34,044 nt of DNA from Planctomyces sp. Its GTDB lineage: Bacteria > Planctomycetota > Planctomycetia > Planctomycetales > Planctomycetaceae. The first letter of the stretch is position 1, and the number at the start of each line of letters is the position of its first letter. The translations under genes were made by a program, and so were the position numbers. Shown here one piece after another: positions 23,906-33,500 of the stretch. The notes below the pieces were generated by a model. That model was given only the letters and a program-made list of their open reading frames with translations, did no database searches and was not told the origin of the DNA. The stretch covers positions 1-34,044 of the forward strand of contig SXXK01000249.1 of the NCBI GenBank assembly GCA_005791255.1. The letters are read 5' to 3'.

Positions 23906-25197
23906 ACCAGCAACTCCTCAATCGGACCAAATGCCGGATCAGCAATCGGAAACTTCCTGCCCCCAATCTCAAACTGCCCCCCGGAATCAATCCCCACCGC
24001 TCGCAGCCACGTGTGAAACAAATGCCGATGATCCACCTTTCGCTCCGTCACCTCCACACCCTTCGCATCCGTCGCGCCAATCACCGCACCATGCTGAATC
24101 CCGCAGCCCGCCGCCGCCATCGACCACGCCTTCGGATAATGATCCCGACCATACCCGGCGTTGATACTCGGAGTCCTCCCGAACTCCGTCATCACAATCA
24201 CCAGCGTCCGCTCCAGCAAACCACGCTCCGCCAGATCCCCCAAAAAACAGGCAAACGGGCCGTCAAAATCCGCCACATAATGCAGATGAAACTCAAAATT
24301 ATTGTGGTGAAAATCCCAGCCCGCATGCTGCACCTCAATAAATGGCACCTCCTGCTCCACCAGTCGCCGCGCCAGCAGCAGCTGCCTGCCAAACTCCGAC
24401 CTCCCATAAGCCTCCTGCACTGCCATCGACTCACGCGAAATATCAAACAAATCCCGCTTCTCCATCAGCCGCAATGCCTGCTCGTAACTCTGCGCATACG
24501 CGTCCATCTCAGCCGACTGCACACGACTGCGATGACGACTGTTCACAAACCGCCGCCAGTCGTGACGACGACCGTCCACCGCTACCGTCAGCCCATCCGG
24601 CAGCTGAGCATTCACAATGCCACCCTGCTCAGCACCCACACCCACACTTGCATAAGCCGGCCCCAGATACGCCGCATTGTTCGCCCGACCGCCCGCGCCG
24701 CCCACCAATGTCGTAATGTGACCAGGCAGCGGAAAATCAACCCGCTCCAGTCCCCGCGCCACCACCGCACCCAACTCCGGATACTCCGTCGCCGATCGAG
24801 TCATCCGGCCACTGCGCACCAAATTATTCGCCAAACCATGATCATCCAATTCCGTGCTGATGCTGCGAATCAGCGCCATGTGATGCATTTGCTGCGCCGT
24901 TCGCGGCAATAACTCAGAAATCTGCACCCCAGGCACCGTCGTCGAAATCTCGCGAAACGGCCCGCCAGTCTCCACATCCCGCTTCGGATCCCACGACTCA
25001 AACTGACTGATACCGCCGTTCAAATACACCACCACCATCGAACGACCACGCGACACCAGCTCGCCCGCTCCCAGCGGATGCGAAAACAAACTGGTGCCCG
25101 CCATCAGCGCACCACCCGTCAAAAACTCACCCATAAACTGCCGCCGCGCGATCCCATGATCAATCGTCCCGCAGGGCTCATACCGAAATCCACTCAT
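23902..25197 (-). CDS. DUF1501 family Tat-exported protein (second copy)
   Basis: A 431-residue DUF1501 protein, an alkaline-phosphatase/sulfatase-fold family abundant in planctomycetes. A Tat-like signal ARRQFM (17-22) with a hydrophobic stretch follows the start. MVVVYLNGGISQFESWDPK (near 54-72) is the usual first strand and metal-side region. FVVIMTEFGRTP-type sequence (here VIVMTEFGRTPSINAGYGRDHYP) and the late HRHLFHTWLRAVGID are also family features. The role is unknown; the family always accompanies PSD1 proteins, here 24 bp downstream of one. ATG 25197 is used; the extension to 25218 starts at TTG. Confidence 0.92.
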   Translation of the reverse strand: MSGFRYEPCGTIDHGIARRQFMGEFLTGGALMAGTSLFSHPLGAGELVSRGRSMVVVYLNGGISQFESWDPKRDVETGGPFREISTTVPGVQISELLPRTAQQMHHMALIRSISTELDDHGLANNLVRSGRMTRSATEYPELGAVVARGLERVDFPLPGHITTLVGGAGGRANNAAYLGPAYASVGVGAEQGGIVNAQLPDGLTVAVDGRRHDWRRFVNSRHRSRVQSAEMDAYAQSYEQALRLMEKRDLFDISRESMAVQEAYGRSEFGRQLLLARRLVEQEVPFIEVQHAGWDFHHNNFEFHLHYVADFDGPFACFLGDLAERGLLERTLVIVMTEFGRTPSINAGYGRDHYPKAWSMAAAGCGIQHGAVIGATDAKGVEVTERKVDHRHLFHTWLRAVGIDSGGQFEIGGRKFPIADPAFGPIEELLV

Positions 25198-25221
25198 CCG
25201 CTCGCCCCAGCTTCCCAACAG

Positions 25222-27699
25222 TCACATCGAAAAACGAAATTCCGTAGACGCCAGCAATCCCCACAACAACTCCTGCAACACGCCCGCCCGCTCACCCCCC
25301 GATGCCCCCAGTAAACCCACCACCATCGCCCGCTCCTCAGCATCCGGCAATCGTCCCAGCACACTCAAATACAACTGCTCCGCCACCACGCCAGCATCCC
25401 CCATCCCACCCAGTCGCTCCGCCAGATTGCCATCGCCCGGCTTCAACCAACCCTGAAACGTCGGATCATTCTGAATCGTCAACGCCTGATCCACCGTCGC
25501 AAAGAAACTGTCCTGCGGAGCCCCCGCGGGGGCCGCAAATCGAGACACCACCAGATCCTCCACTGTGTCCCACTGATGCCCGGCCACCGCCGCCGAAATG
25601 AACTTCGCGCGAGCCTCCGGATTGTCACGCTCCAGGGGATTCTCCCGAGTTCTCTCAAGCCAGTCCGACTCCGCCTTCCGCCTGACACCCTGACCCAGCT
25701 CCAGCGCCGTATACGTCGCCCCCGACATCTGCTCAGGATTCAAACCCCGCACCCCACGCACCACATAACTCCGACGCCACAAATCCCGCAATGCCCGCTC
25801 ACGTCGCTCCAGCTCCACAACCTGCTCACGCTCCTCACCGCCTGCCCCGACACCCACGCTCCGCAGACGCTCACGCTGCTCCAGCCAGCTCCGCAGCACC
25901 CGCAACTGCTCCTGACGCTGCTCACTGTCCGAAATCGCATCCAGCAACGCCTGCCTCCGCTGCTGCACACCACGCTGCACACCACGAGCCTCCACCACAA
26001 ATTCACTCAACGCCAAACGACGGTTCGCCAGTGCCAGCACCCGCACCCGCTGATCCTCCACACGATTATTCGCCTGCTCAACCGCCTCCGTCCGCTCCTC
26101 CGCGCGAGCCTCCAGGGCCGCACGAGCCTCCTGCAGCGCTGTCAATGATGCCTGCAGTCGCTCACGTACTCCCCGCAACTCCATATCCTCCGGCACCTGC
26201 TCCAACGCCATGTCCGCCGATGCCAGCGCCCCCTGCAACAGCTCCACCTGACGCTGATACCGCTGCCGCTCCGGCTGCAGCTCCGCCAGCTGCAACTGCT
26301 CACGTTCCCGCTCCTCCGTAAACTGCTGCAACTGCTGACGCGCTGACTGCACCTGACCCTGCAGACGATCAACGGCCGCCTGCGCCTTCTGCAACTGACG
26401 CAAAGCCCCCTCACGCTCAGCTTCGTTCGCCTGCAACTGCGGCATAGTCCCCGCAATCACACCCGCCAGACGCAACACCTCAGCATCCAATCCCGACACA
26501 CCACCCGGCGGACCCGCCCACCGCTCCAGTTCCGGCTCCCGCACACTCCGCCTGTACGCCCGCGTACTCACAATCTCCCGCACAAAACCCCGCAGGTCAT
26601 ATCCCTGCTCCACCAAACCCTCCGACAATAACCGCAATAACGCCGCAGAAATCGGCGGATTCCCACCGTGATGCATGTCCACTGGATGCACCACACCCAC
26701 ACCCATCAGCTCCGCCCACAAACGATTCGCCAAATTCCGATTAAAGGAATGATTCTCCGGATGAGTCGCCAGGACTGCCAGCTGCTGACGTCGACTGTAA
26801 CGCGGCACACCACGCCGGTCCTTCTCCGGAACCACCACATACAGATCAGCCGGATCAGCAAACTCCGGCTCCGCATCCATCGCCATCAACATCGGCAGCA
26901 CAGGCCGCGCCAACGCTCGACCCGCACCAGGCTCAAACACCGACGCATACTCCAGGACACCCTCACCCTTCTCACCCAAAAATGGAAAATTGCCACGCTT
27001 CTCGTCCTGAAACACATACGTCCGACTGACAAACGACAATATCCCAAAATACTCCGATTGCTCGTAATCCGCCACCAGCGGATGATCATGACACTGCGCA
27101 CACTGGATGTCGCGACCAAAAAATATTCGCCCAATATCCCTCGTCACCAAATGAGGCTCGGCGGCACGATTCAGCATGAATGCAGCCGCCGGACGCATTT
27201 GCTCACCCGTCCCGTCCGCCGCCAGAATCTCCGCACACAACTCGTTCAGCGGACGACGCTCCTCCAGCCAACGCTGAATCCACGCCCGAAACTCCAGCAC
27301 CGAAATCACCTCACGACGCTCCGTAAACATCACCTCCAGCACTCGCGAATAATACCTATCAAACTCTGCCCGACTCAGCAGGTCCTCAATCAACTCCACA
27401 CGCGTCCGCTCAACTGCACCCGGCTCCGCAAGCAGCCGCCGAAAATACCGCTCACTCTCCTGCACCGTCGGACCACGACCCACCAGATCCAGATAAAGCC
27501 GCCGGTGAAACTCCGCATCACTCGCCTCAGCCAGCTCCAAACCCGGAATCACAGCCTCCAGCAATCCGTCAATCCGCTCAGACAACGGCGGCTCAGACAC
27601 AGCCACTGACTGCCCATAAACACTCACAGACGGCCACATCAGCCACAGCCACAGCCACAGCAACGGCTCACCACAAGGCCCCCGCAGCGACTTACTCAT
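25222..27699 (-). CDS. DUF1549/DUF1553 (PSD1) cytochrome-like protein with coiled-coil insert
   Basis: An 825-residue exported protein. The signal peptide (1-~30) contains a LLWLWLWLMWP core. DUF1549 occupies ~40-250 and includes a CxxCH haem-type motif at C200/C203/H204 (CAQCHDHP). The first half of DUF1553 (FNRNLANRLWAELMG..HPVD) is at ~318-415. A Gln/Glu/Arg-rich coiled coil of ~200 residues (~418-618) interrupts it, and the second half (GLNPEQMSGA to the C-terminus) follows. Domain order apart from the insert is normal for the family. ATG at 27699 overlaps the upstream gene by 8 bp; upstream reading to 27795 is rejected because it lacks a signal peptide. Function is not established; periplasmic electron transfer or polymer handling are the usual guesses. 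Confidence 0.88.
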   Translation of the reverse strand: MSKSLRGPCGEPLLWLWLWLMWPSVSVYGQSVAVSEPPLSERIDGLLEAVIPGLELAEASDAEFHRRLYLDLVGRGPTVQESERYFRRLLAEPGAVERTRVELIEDLLSRAEFDRYYSRVLEVMFTERREVISVLEFRAWIQRWLEERRPLNELCAEILAADGTGEQMRPAAAFMLNRAAEPHLVTRDIGRIFFGRDIQCAQCHDHPLVADYEQSEYFGILSFVSRTYVFQDEKRGNFPFLGEKGEGVLEYASVFEPGAGRALARPVLPMLMAMDAEPEFADPADLYVVVPEKDRRGVPRYSRRQQLAVLATHPENHSFNRNLANRLWAELMGVGVVHPVDMHHGGNPPISAALLRLLSEGLVEQGYDLRGFVREIVSTRAYRRSVREPELERWAGPPGGVSGLDAEVLRLAGVIAGTMPQLQANEAEREGALRQLQKAQAAVDRLQGQVQSARQQLQQFTEEREREQLQLAELQPERQRYQRQVELLQGALASADMALEQVPEDMELRGVRERLQASLTALQEARAALEARAEERTEAVEQANNRVEDQRVRVLALANRRLALSEFVVEARGVQRGVQQRRQALLDAISDSEQRQEQLRVLRSWLEQRERLRSVGVGAGGEEREQVVELERRERALRDLWRRSYVVRGVRGLNPEQMSGATYTALELGQGVRRKAESDWLERTRENPLERDNPEARAKFISAAVAGHQWDTVEDLVVSRFAAPAGAPQDSFFATVDQALTIQNDPTFQGWLKPGDGNLAERLGGMGDAGVVAEQLYLSVLGRLPDAEERAMVVGLLGASGGERAGVLQELLWGLLASTEFRFSM
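27641..27664. repeat. Short 6-bp tandem repeat in a signal peptide
   Basis: Three perfect copies and one imperfect copy of AGCCAC on the + strand encode the repeating Leu-Trp core of the signal peptide of the second PSD1 protein. Gain or loss of units would keep the frame. Confidence 0.7.
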
Positions 27700-28990
27700 A
27701 CGGCACCTGCAGTCGTGACTTCGGATGATTCGCAAATACCCAGTCACCACCCGCGTAAGCCACGGATAACTCAGGAGTCGCCATGCGGCCACCACCTGCC
27801 GCCAGCAACTGCATGCAGCGATCCAGCACTCCCGTCGTCAGCAAAGTCCGCTCAACCGGATACACCGCCCGACCCGCTCGCATGGTCGCCTCAAACGCAT
27901 CCACCAGATACGAAAAATGCCCAAACACTCCCCCCTCCTGCAGCCGAAACCAGCACGCCAGAGGCTCCCGCTGCCCCTTCAGCCGACAGGCAAACGCGAA
28001 ACCACCCGAAAAACCGGCTGTCATCAGCACGGCCGATCGCAGACCGTCCGCATGAGTCATCACATACGCCGCCGGCTGGTTCCGCACACCCTCGTACTCC
28101 GCCTGCAGCGGATCCCAGCTCGCCGCAGCCGCTGCTCCTCGAGGCAACACAGACATCGCCGCACCAAACAATTCACCAGACCACTCCCCCGCCGCCTCGG
28201 CCCCACGAATACCCGCCCCCACCGACACACTCACCTCACTCACACCCGACTCGCCGCCCCGACGACGCTCCAGCATGCTCTGATGAGCCTCCAAAGCGTG
28301 AAACCCATAGTCCTCCAGCGGACCATAGCCCACCGTCAATGCCGACTCGATCTCACAGCCCTGCGGTAAATCCAGTTGCGGAAATCGCCACGCCAGCGGT
28401 ACCGATGACCCCGCCAGCAGCGGAAAACCCAGCCGCCGCGCCGTTCCCACCATCGTCTCCGCATCCGACCACCGCCACCCCAGATGCTTGTCATTGAAAT
28501 ACGGAACCACAGCCCCACACCGCTGATACGCCGCCACCGCCTCATCAAAAAATCGACGCCGCGGATACATCTTCTGACCAGTCAACTCCGTCACCGGATA
28601 ATCCCCGTGCTCCGCAATACTCAACACACCCGCAACCTGCACCCGATCCGTACCCAATGTGATCGCCTCGTCGATCGATCCACACACGCGCACTCCGTAA
28701 CGCCGCGCCATCGCTGCACTGATGTCATGCGGATGCTGCTGCTCCACATACATCGAAACCAGCTTCAATCCCGAACGCGGCACACCACCGTTCCGCAAAT
28801 AACCCTCCAGAATCTTCGACACAATCACATCCGCATGACTCACCGGATAATACGCCGTAATCAGCGCCGCCACCGGCAGCTCAGCCGCATCAGAATTACC
28901 ACCACCCCACACAGCAGAACGCGAACACAGTAACGGCAACGCTGCCGCACCCAGAAACTCACGACGACCCACTGACCTCGTCCCAACCAT
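27692..28990 (-). CDS. Tat-exported protein of unknown function, planctomycete type
   Basis: A 432-residue protein with a Tat signal (GRREFLG at 8-14 and a hydrophobic stretch to ~24). I recognise no named family with certainty. The region VAALITAYYPVSHADVIVSKILEGYL, then GTDRVQVAGVLSIAEHGDYP and MYPRRRFFDE, resembles a family of planctomycete proteins distantly like the N-terminal half of Gfo/Idh/MocA dehydrogenases. No nucleotide-binding GxGxxG is seen. The middle VVPYFNDKHLGWRW and SSVPLAWRFPQLDLP parts look conserved. It lies between the two PSD1/DUF1501 sets (26 bp after the first DUF1501), suggesting a shared role. The ATG at 28990 is chosen for the Tat signal; a GTG at 29014 is possible. 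Confidence 0.75.
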   Translation of the reverse strand: MVGTRSVGRREFLGAAALPLLCSRSAVWGGGNSDAAELPVAALITAYYPVSHADVIVSKILEGYLRNGGVPRSGLKLVSMYVEQQHPHDISAAMARRYGVRVCGSIDEAITLGTDRVQVAGVLSIAEHGDYPVTELTGQKMYPRRRFFDEAVAAYQRCGAVVPYFNDKHLGWRWSDAETMVGTARRLGFPLLAGSSVPLAWRFPQLDLPQGCEIESALTVGYGPLEDYGFHALEAHQSMLERRRGGESGVSEVSVSVGAGIRGAEAAGEWSGELFGAAMSVLPRGAAAAASWDPLQAEYEGVRNQPAAYVMTHADGLRSAVLMTAGFSGGFAFACRLKGQREPLACWFRLQEGGVFGHFSYLVDAFEATMRAGRAVYPVERTLLTTGVLDRCMQLLAAGGGRMATPELSVAYAGGDWVFANHPKSRLQVPYE

Positions 28991-29016
28991 CACAGACACC
29001 CGCCAGCCGCTCACAA

Positions 29017-30471
29017 CTAAGACAGAATTCCCGTCACCAGCCGACCATGCACGTCCGTCAGTCGGTAACGACGCCCCTGAAACTTGTACGTCAGTCGCTC
29101 ATGATCAATCCCCAGCAGATGCAGCATCGTCGCCTGCAAATCATGAATATGCACACCATCCGTCGCCACATTATACCCGAACTCACACGTCTCACCGTAC
29201 ACCGTACCAGCCTTCACCCCACCACCCGCCATCCACACACTGAAACAACGCGGATGATGATCCCGCCCAAAATTGGGCTGAATCCGACCCTGACAATAAT
29301 TCGTCCGACCAAACTCACCGCCCCACACCACCAGTGTCTCATCCAGCAAACCCCGAGCACGCAGGTCACGAATCAATGCCGCCGCCGGCTGATCCGTCTC
29401 CTGACACAGCTTCGGCAACGCTCCCGGTAACCCGCCATGATGATCCCAGTCCTGATGATACAGCTGAATAAACCGCACACCACGCTCAGCCAATCGCCGC
29501 GCCAACAGACAGTTCGCCGCAAATGTCCCCGGCTTCGTTACATCCGGACCATAACTGTCCAGCACATGCTGCGGCTCACCCGCAACATCCGTCGCCTCCG
29601 GCACACTCGACTGCATCGCATACGCCATCTCATAATGATCAATCCGCGAACGAATCTCCGGATCCGGCATCCGCTCATGCTGATGCTCATGCAGCTCACG
29701 CAGACGATCCAGCAGCAGCCGACGACTGCCCGCATCCACACCCGCCGGATTCCCCAGATACAGCACCGGATCACGGGCCGCCCGGAATAACACACCCTGA
29801 TGGCGAGTCGGCAGGAAACCACTGCCCCACAAATGCGCACCCAGCGGCTGACCTCCCTTGTCCCGCGTAATTAACACCACAAACGCCGGCAAATCCTCGT
29901 TGTCCTGACCCAGACCATAACTCAGCCACGCACCTATACTCGGGCGACCCGCGATCTGAGTCCCCGTCTGGAACATCGTCACACCCGGACCATGATTGAT
30001 CGCCTCCGTATACAACGATCGAATCACACACAACTCATCCGCCACCGACGCCGTATGCGGCAGCAAATCACTGAACCACGCCCCACCACCGCCATACTGC
30101 CGAAATCCAAATGGAGAACCCACCAACGGGATCGAAGATTGATTCCCCGACATCCCCGTCAAACGCTGACCGCCACGCACAGAATCCGGCAACTGCTCGC
30201 CATGACGCTGCTTCAGCAACGGCTTGTAGTCATACAGATCCAGCTGCGATGGACCACCCGACATAAACAGATAAATCACCCGCTTCGCTTTGGCCGCAAA
30301 ATGAGTCAAACCGGGCGGCCCCGAGTCAGCAGCATCCGCCACCGACGACTCCTGACCCTCGCCGGCTCGCACCTCCCGCGATAACAGATCAGCCAACGCT
30401 ATCGATCCCAGACCCAAACCCGAATTCGACAGAAATGTCCGCCGATTCTGCGACAGGATTTCCGACAGCAT
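29017..30471 (-). CDS. DUF1501 family Tat-exported protein (first copy)
   Basis: A 484-residue DUF1501 protein. The Tat signal is NRRTFLSNSGLGLG (9-22). RVIYLFMSGGPSQLDLYDYKP (~64-84) is the family's N-terminal block. VVWGGEFGRTNYCQG and GRDHHPRCFSVWMAGGGVKAG near the C-terminal third are the canonical metal and phosphate side residues, and the final DLQATMLHLLGIDHERLTYKFQGR is typical. Role unknown; paired with the LamG-containing PSD1 gene 45 bp upstream. The ATG at 30471 has AGGAG 7 nt upstream; the frame is open to 30516. Confidence 0.95.
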   Translation of the reverse strand: MLSEILSQNRRTFLSNSGLGLGSIALADLLSREVRAGEGQESSVADAADSGPPGLTHFAAKAKRVIYLFMSGGPSQLDLYDYKPLLKQRHGEQLPDSVRGGQRLTGMSGNQSSIPLVGSPFGFRQYGGGGAWFSDLLPHTASVADELCVIRSLYTEAINHGPGVTMFQTGTQIAGRPSIGAWLSYGLGQDNEDLPAFVVLITRDKGGQPLGAHLWGSGFLPTRHQGVLFRAARDPVLYLGNPAGVDAGSRRLLLDRLRELHEHQHERMPDPEIRSRIDHYEMAYAMQSSVPEATDVAGEPQHVLDSYGPDVTKPGTFAANCLLARRLAERGVRFIQLYHQDWDHHGGLPGALPKLCQETDQPAAALIRDLRARGLLDETLVVWGGEFGRTNYCQGRIQPNFGRDHHPRCFSVWMAGGGVKAGTVYGETCEFGYNVATDGVHIHDLQATMLHLLGIDHERLTYKFQGRRYRLTDVHGRLVTGILS

Positions 30472-30478
30472 CTCACTT

Positions 30479-30483
30479 CTCCT
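30479..30483 (-). promoter_or_regulatory. Ribosome-binding site of the first DUF1501 gene
   Basis: AGGAG on the - strand lies 7 nt before the ATG at 30471 and decides this start over upstream candidates. Confidence 0.7.
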
Positions 30484-30516
30484 CAACAAATTCACTACCA
30501 CACCAAACACCTGCAC

Positions 30517-33500
30517 CTACCGCCGCACCACACACTCGTCATAGGCCAGCAACGCCTGAGCCAGCACAGTTGCCGCCGCCGCTTCCGCCGGCAACACACC
30601 CGCTGCCGCCTTCCGCTGACCCACCGACAGCAACTCCGCCGCTCGCTCCGGCTGCCCCGCAAAATGATGTAACTGCTCAACCCACAACTGCCTCAAAATA
30701 CCCAGCTCCGCCTCGTCCGGCTCTCGACTCCAGCACCGCAGACAACCCTCCCGAATCATCGCCTCCACATCGCCTCCACTCCCCTGCCACAACTGCTCCC
30801 CCAGCACTCGAGCTGCCTCCACATACTGCACACCATTCAGCAGTATCAATGCCTGCAAAGGTGAATCCGTTCGCTCCCGCTTCGCCGTACACACAGCACG
30901 CCTCGGAGCATCAAAGGCCAGCATCGCTGGTGGCGGACTGGTCCGACGCCAGCTCGTATACACACTTCGCCGATACGCCTCGTCACCACCACTCACACCA
31001 GCCGGCTTGAATGCCTCCGTCATCTCATACGGATTCACCGGAGGACCACCAATCCGCTCCTTCAGCAACCCCGCCGAATGCAGCGCATTATCCCGAATCA
31101 TCTCGGCCGATAAACGAAAACGCGGCCCGCGAGCCAGCAACTCGTTGTCCGGATCGTCCTCCATCAATCCCGCCGAACCCACACTCCGCTGCTGATACGT
31201 CTCCGTCAGCACAATCGCCCTCACCAGCTTCTTCACATCCCACCCACTGCGCACAAAATAATCCGCCAACTCATCCAGCACCTCCGGATACAACGGACGA
31301 CTGCCCTGACTGCCAAAATCCTCCGCCGTTCGCACCAAACCCCGACCAAACAAACTCTGCCAGATCCGATTCACAGTCACTCGCGCCAATAAGGGATGCT
31401 CCGGAGCGGTCAGCCAGCGCGCCAGTCCCAGACGGTTGCGCGGAGCCCCCTCCGGGAAGGCCGACAACACTGCAGGAACTCCTGCCTGCACCTGCTCGCG
31501 ACGCTGATTATACTCCCCGCGGAACAACACATAAGCCGGCTTCGGTTCCGCCAGCTCACGCATCACCATAATCTCCTTCAGGCCCTGAAAATAGTCGGCC
31601 TCGGCACGCCGAGCCTCCTGCAGACGCTGCAGCGATCCCTGATAAGCCGCATCCCGCCGCAGCAAATACCACTCCAGCAACTGCCCCCTCAAATCCGCCG
31701 ACAAACTCGCACCACCACCCGCTCCGCCACTACCCGAACCCAGCAGCGACGACGACGACGACGCATCAAACACCGCCAGACACTCCAGCGCCGTCAGCCC
31801 CACATCAAACACCCGCACATCATCAATCATTCCATCACGAAATCCCCGATCCCGAAAACGCTCGCCCAGGGCAATGTTGTCACCGCCGCCGCCGGTGATC
31901 TCGCGAGTCAGCGAATCGCGAATTACATCCGTCTCAGCACGCTGGCCGTTCACATAGATCGACAAACCCGCCGCACGACTGCTGCCATCCGAAACCACCG
32001 TCACATGCACCCACTCGTTCAGCGGCAGGAGCTCACGCAACCCCACAGACGCCGCATTCCCCGGCCAGAAATGAATCAACGACCACTTCAGTCGACCGTC
32101 CTCAATCAACAACTCATAACCCCGACTGGCCGCGTCCGTCCACGCCCGCGAACGATGCATCACCACCGCACGCGATTTCACATCCGGAGTCTTCAGCCAC
32201 AATGACACACTGAACGGCTGATGCCGCTGAAAATTACCCACCGGCAGATCCACAGCATCGTCACCCGAAAACTGCACCGCCTCACCCACACGACCCGCCA
32301 CCAGTCGATTCTCTCCACGCAGCACCGCCGGCTGATCCGCCCGCACCGCATTCGACAGATGACCACCCTCCGCTCCATCAAAACCAAATCGCGCCTGCTC
32401 ACCCGAAACCAATGACAACTCACCCAAATTCACCTCACTCAGCCAGCTGCCAAAACGCTCCGCACCCGCCACTCGCTCCGTCTGCAATGACGCCTCAGCA
32501 TCCAGCACGCGCTGCCGCAGCTCCGACAACTTCGCCTCGGCCGCCGCATCCGTCATCGTCAATGCGGGCGTCGGAGGCGACAGAGTGAAATACGAATACA
32601 ACCCCGCCTCATCAATGTTCTGAAACATTGAAAACAACTGATAGTACTCACGCTGAGTAATCGGGTCGTACTTGTGGTCGTGACAGCGAGCACACTCGAA
32701 GGTCAGACCCAGAAACGCCGTCGCAAAAGTCTGCACCCGATCACTCACATACTCCACCCGATACTCCTCCTCCACACTGCCACCCTCGGCCTCCTGCTGA
32801 TGCAGCCGATTGAAGGCCGTCGCCAGAATCTGCTCCTGAGTCGCACCGGGAAGCAGATCACCCGCCAGCTGCCAGGTCACAAACTGATCAAACGGCAGAT
32901 TGCGGTTGAACGCGTCAATCACCCAGTCCCGCCACGGCCACATCTCACGCTCACGGTCCACCTGAAAACCATAGCTGTCCGAATAACGAGCCACGTCCAG
33001 CCAGTCCACCGCCATCCGCTCGCCATAACGCAGCGAACCCAGCAGACGATCCACCAGATGCGACACAGCCTCCGGATCAGCATCCTCCACAAACACCCGC
33101 ACCTCATCCGCAGTCGGTGGCATTCCCGTCAGATCAAAACTCAACCTGCGAATCAGAGTCTGACGATCAGCCACCCGCTGCTGCTGCAGACCACGCTCAG
33201 ACAACTGCCGACGAATCAATCTGTCCACTCGCCCGCTGATCGTCGCATCCGTCGCTTCACCCCGCGGAACCGGAATAAATGACCAGTGAGCCTGATACTC
33301 TGCACCACCGCGAATCCACTCACGCAGCAAATTCACCTCCCCCGCACTCAACGTCCCCAGCTTCGCGTGCGGCGGTGGCATCACAGTGTCCGCATCAGTG
33401 CTCAGCACCCGCTGGATGATCGCACTGTCGTCCGGATTGCCCGGCACTATCGCACCCCCCGCAATCGCAGCCGCACGATCGTCCAGACGCAGATCCGCCT

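Noticed and set aside
27641-27664. CRISPR-like repeat
   Set aside because: Units are 6 bp without spacers and encode a signal peptide; no array or cas gene is present.
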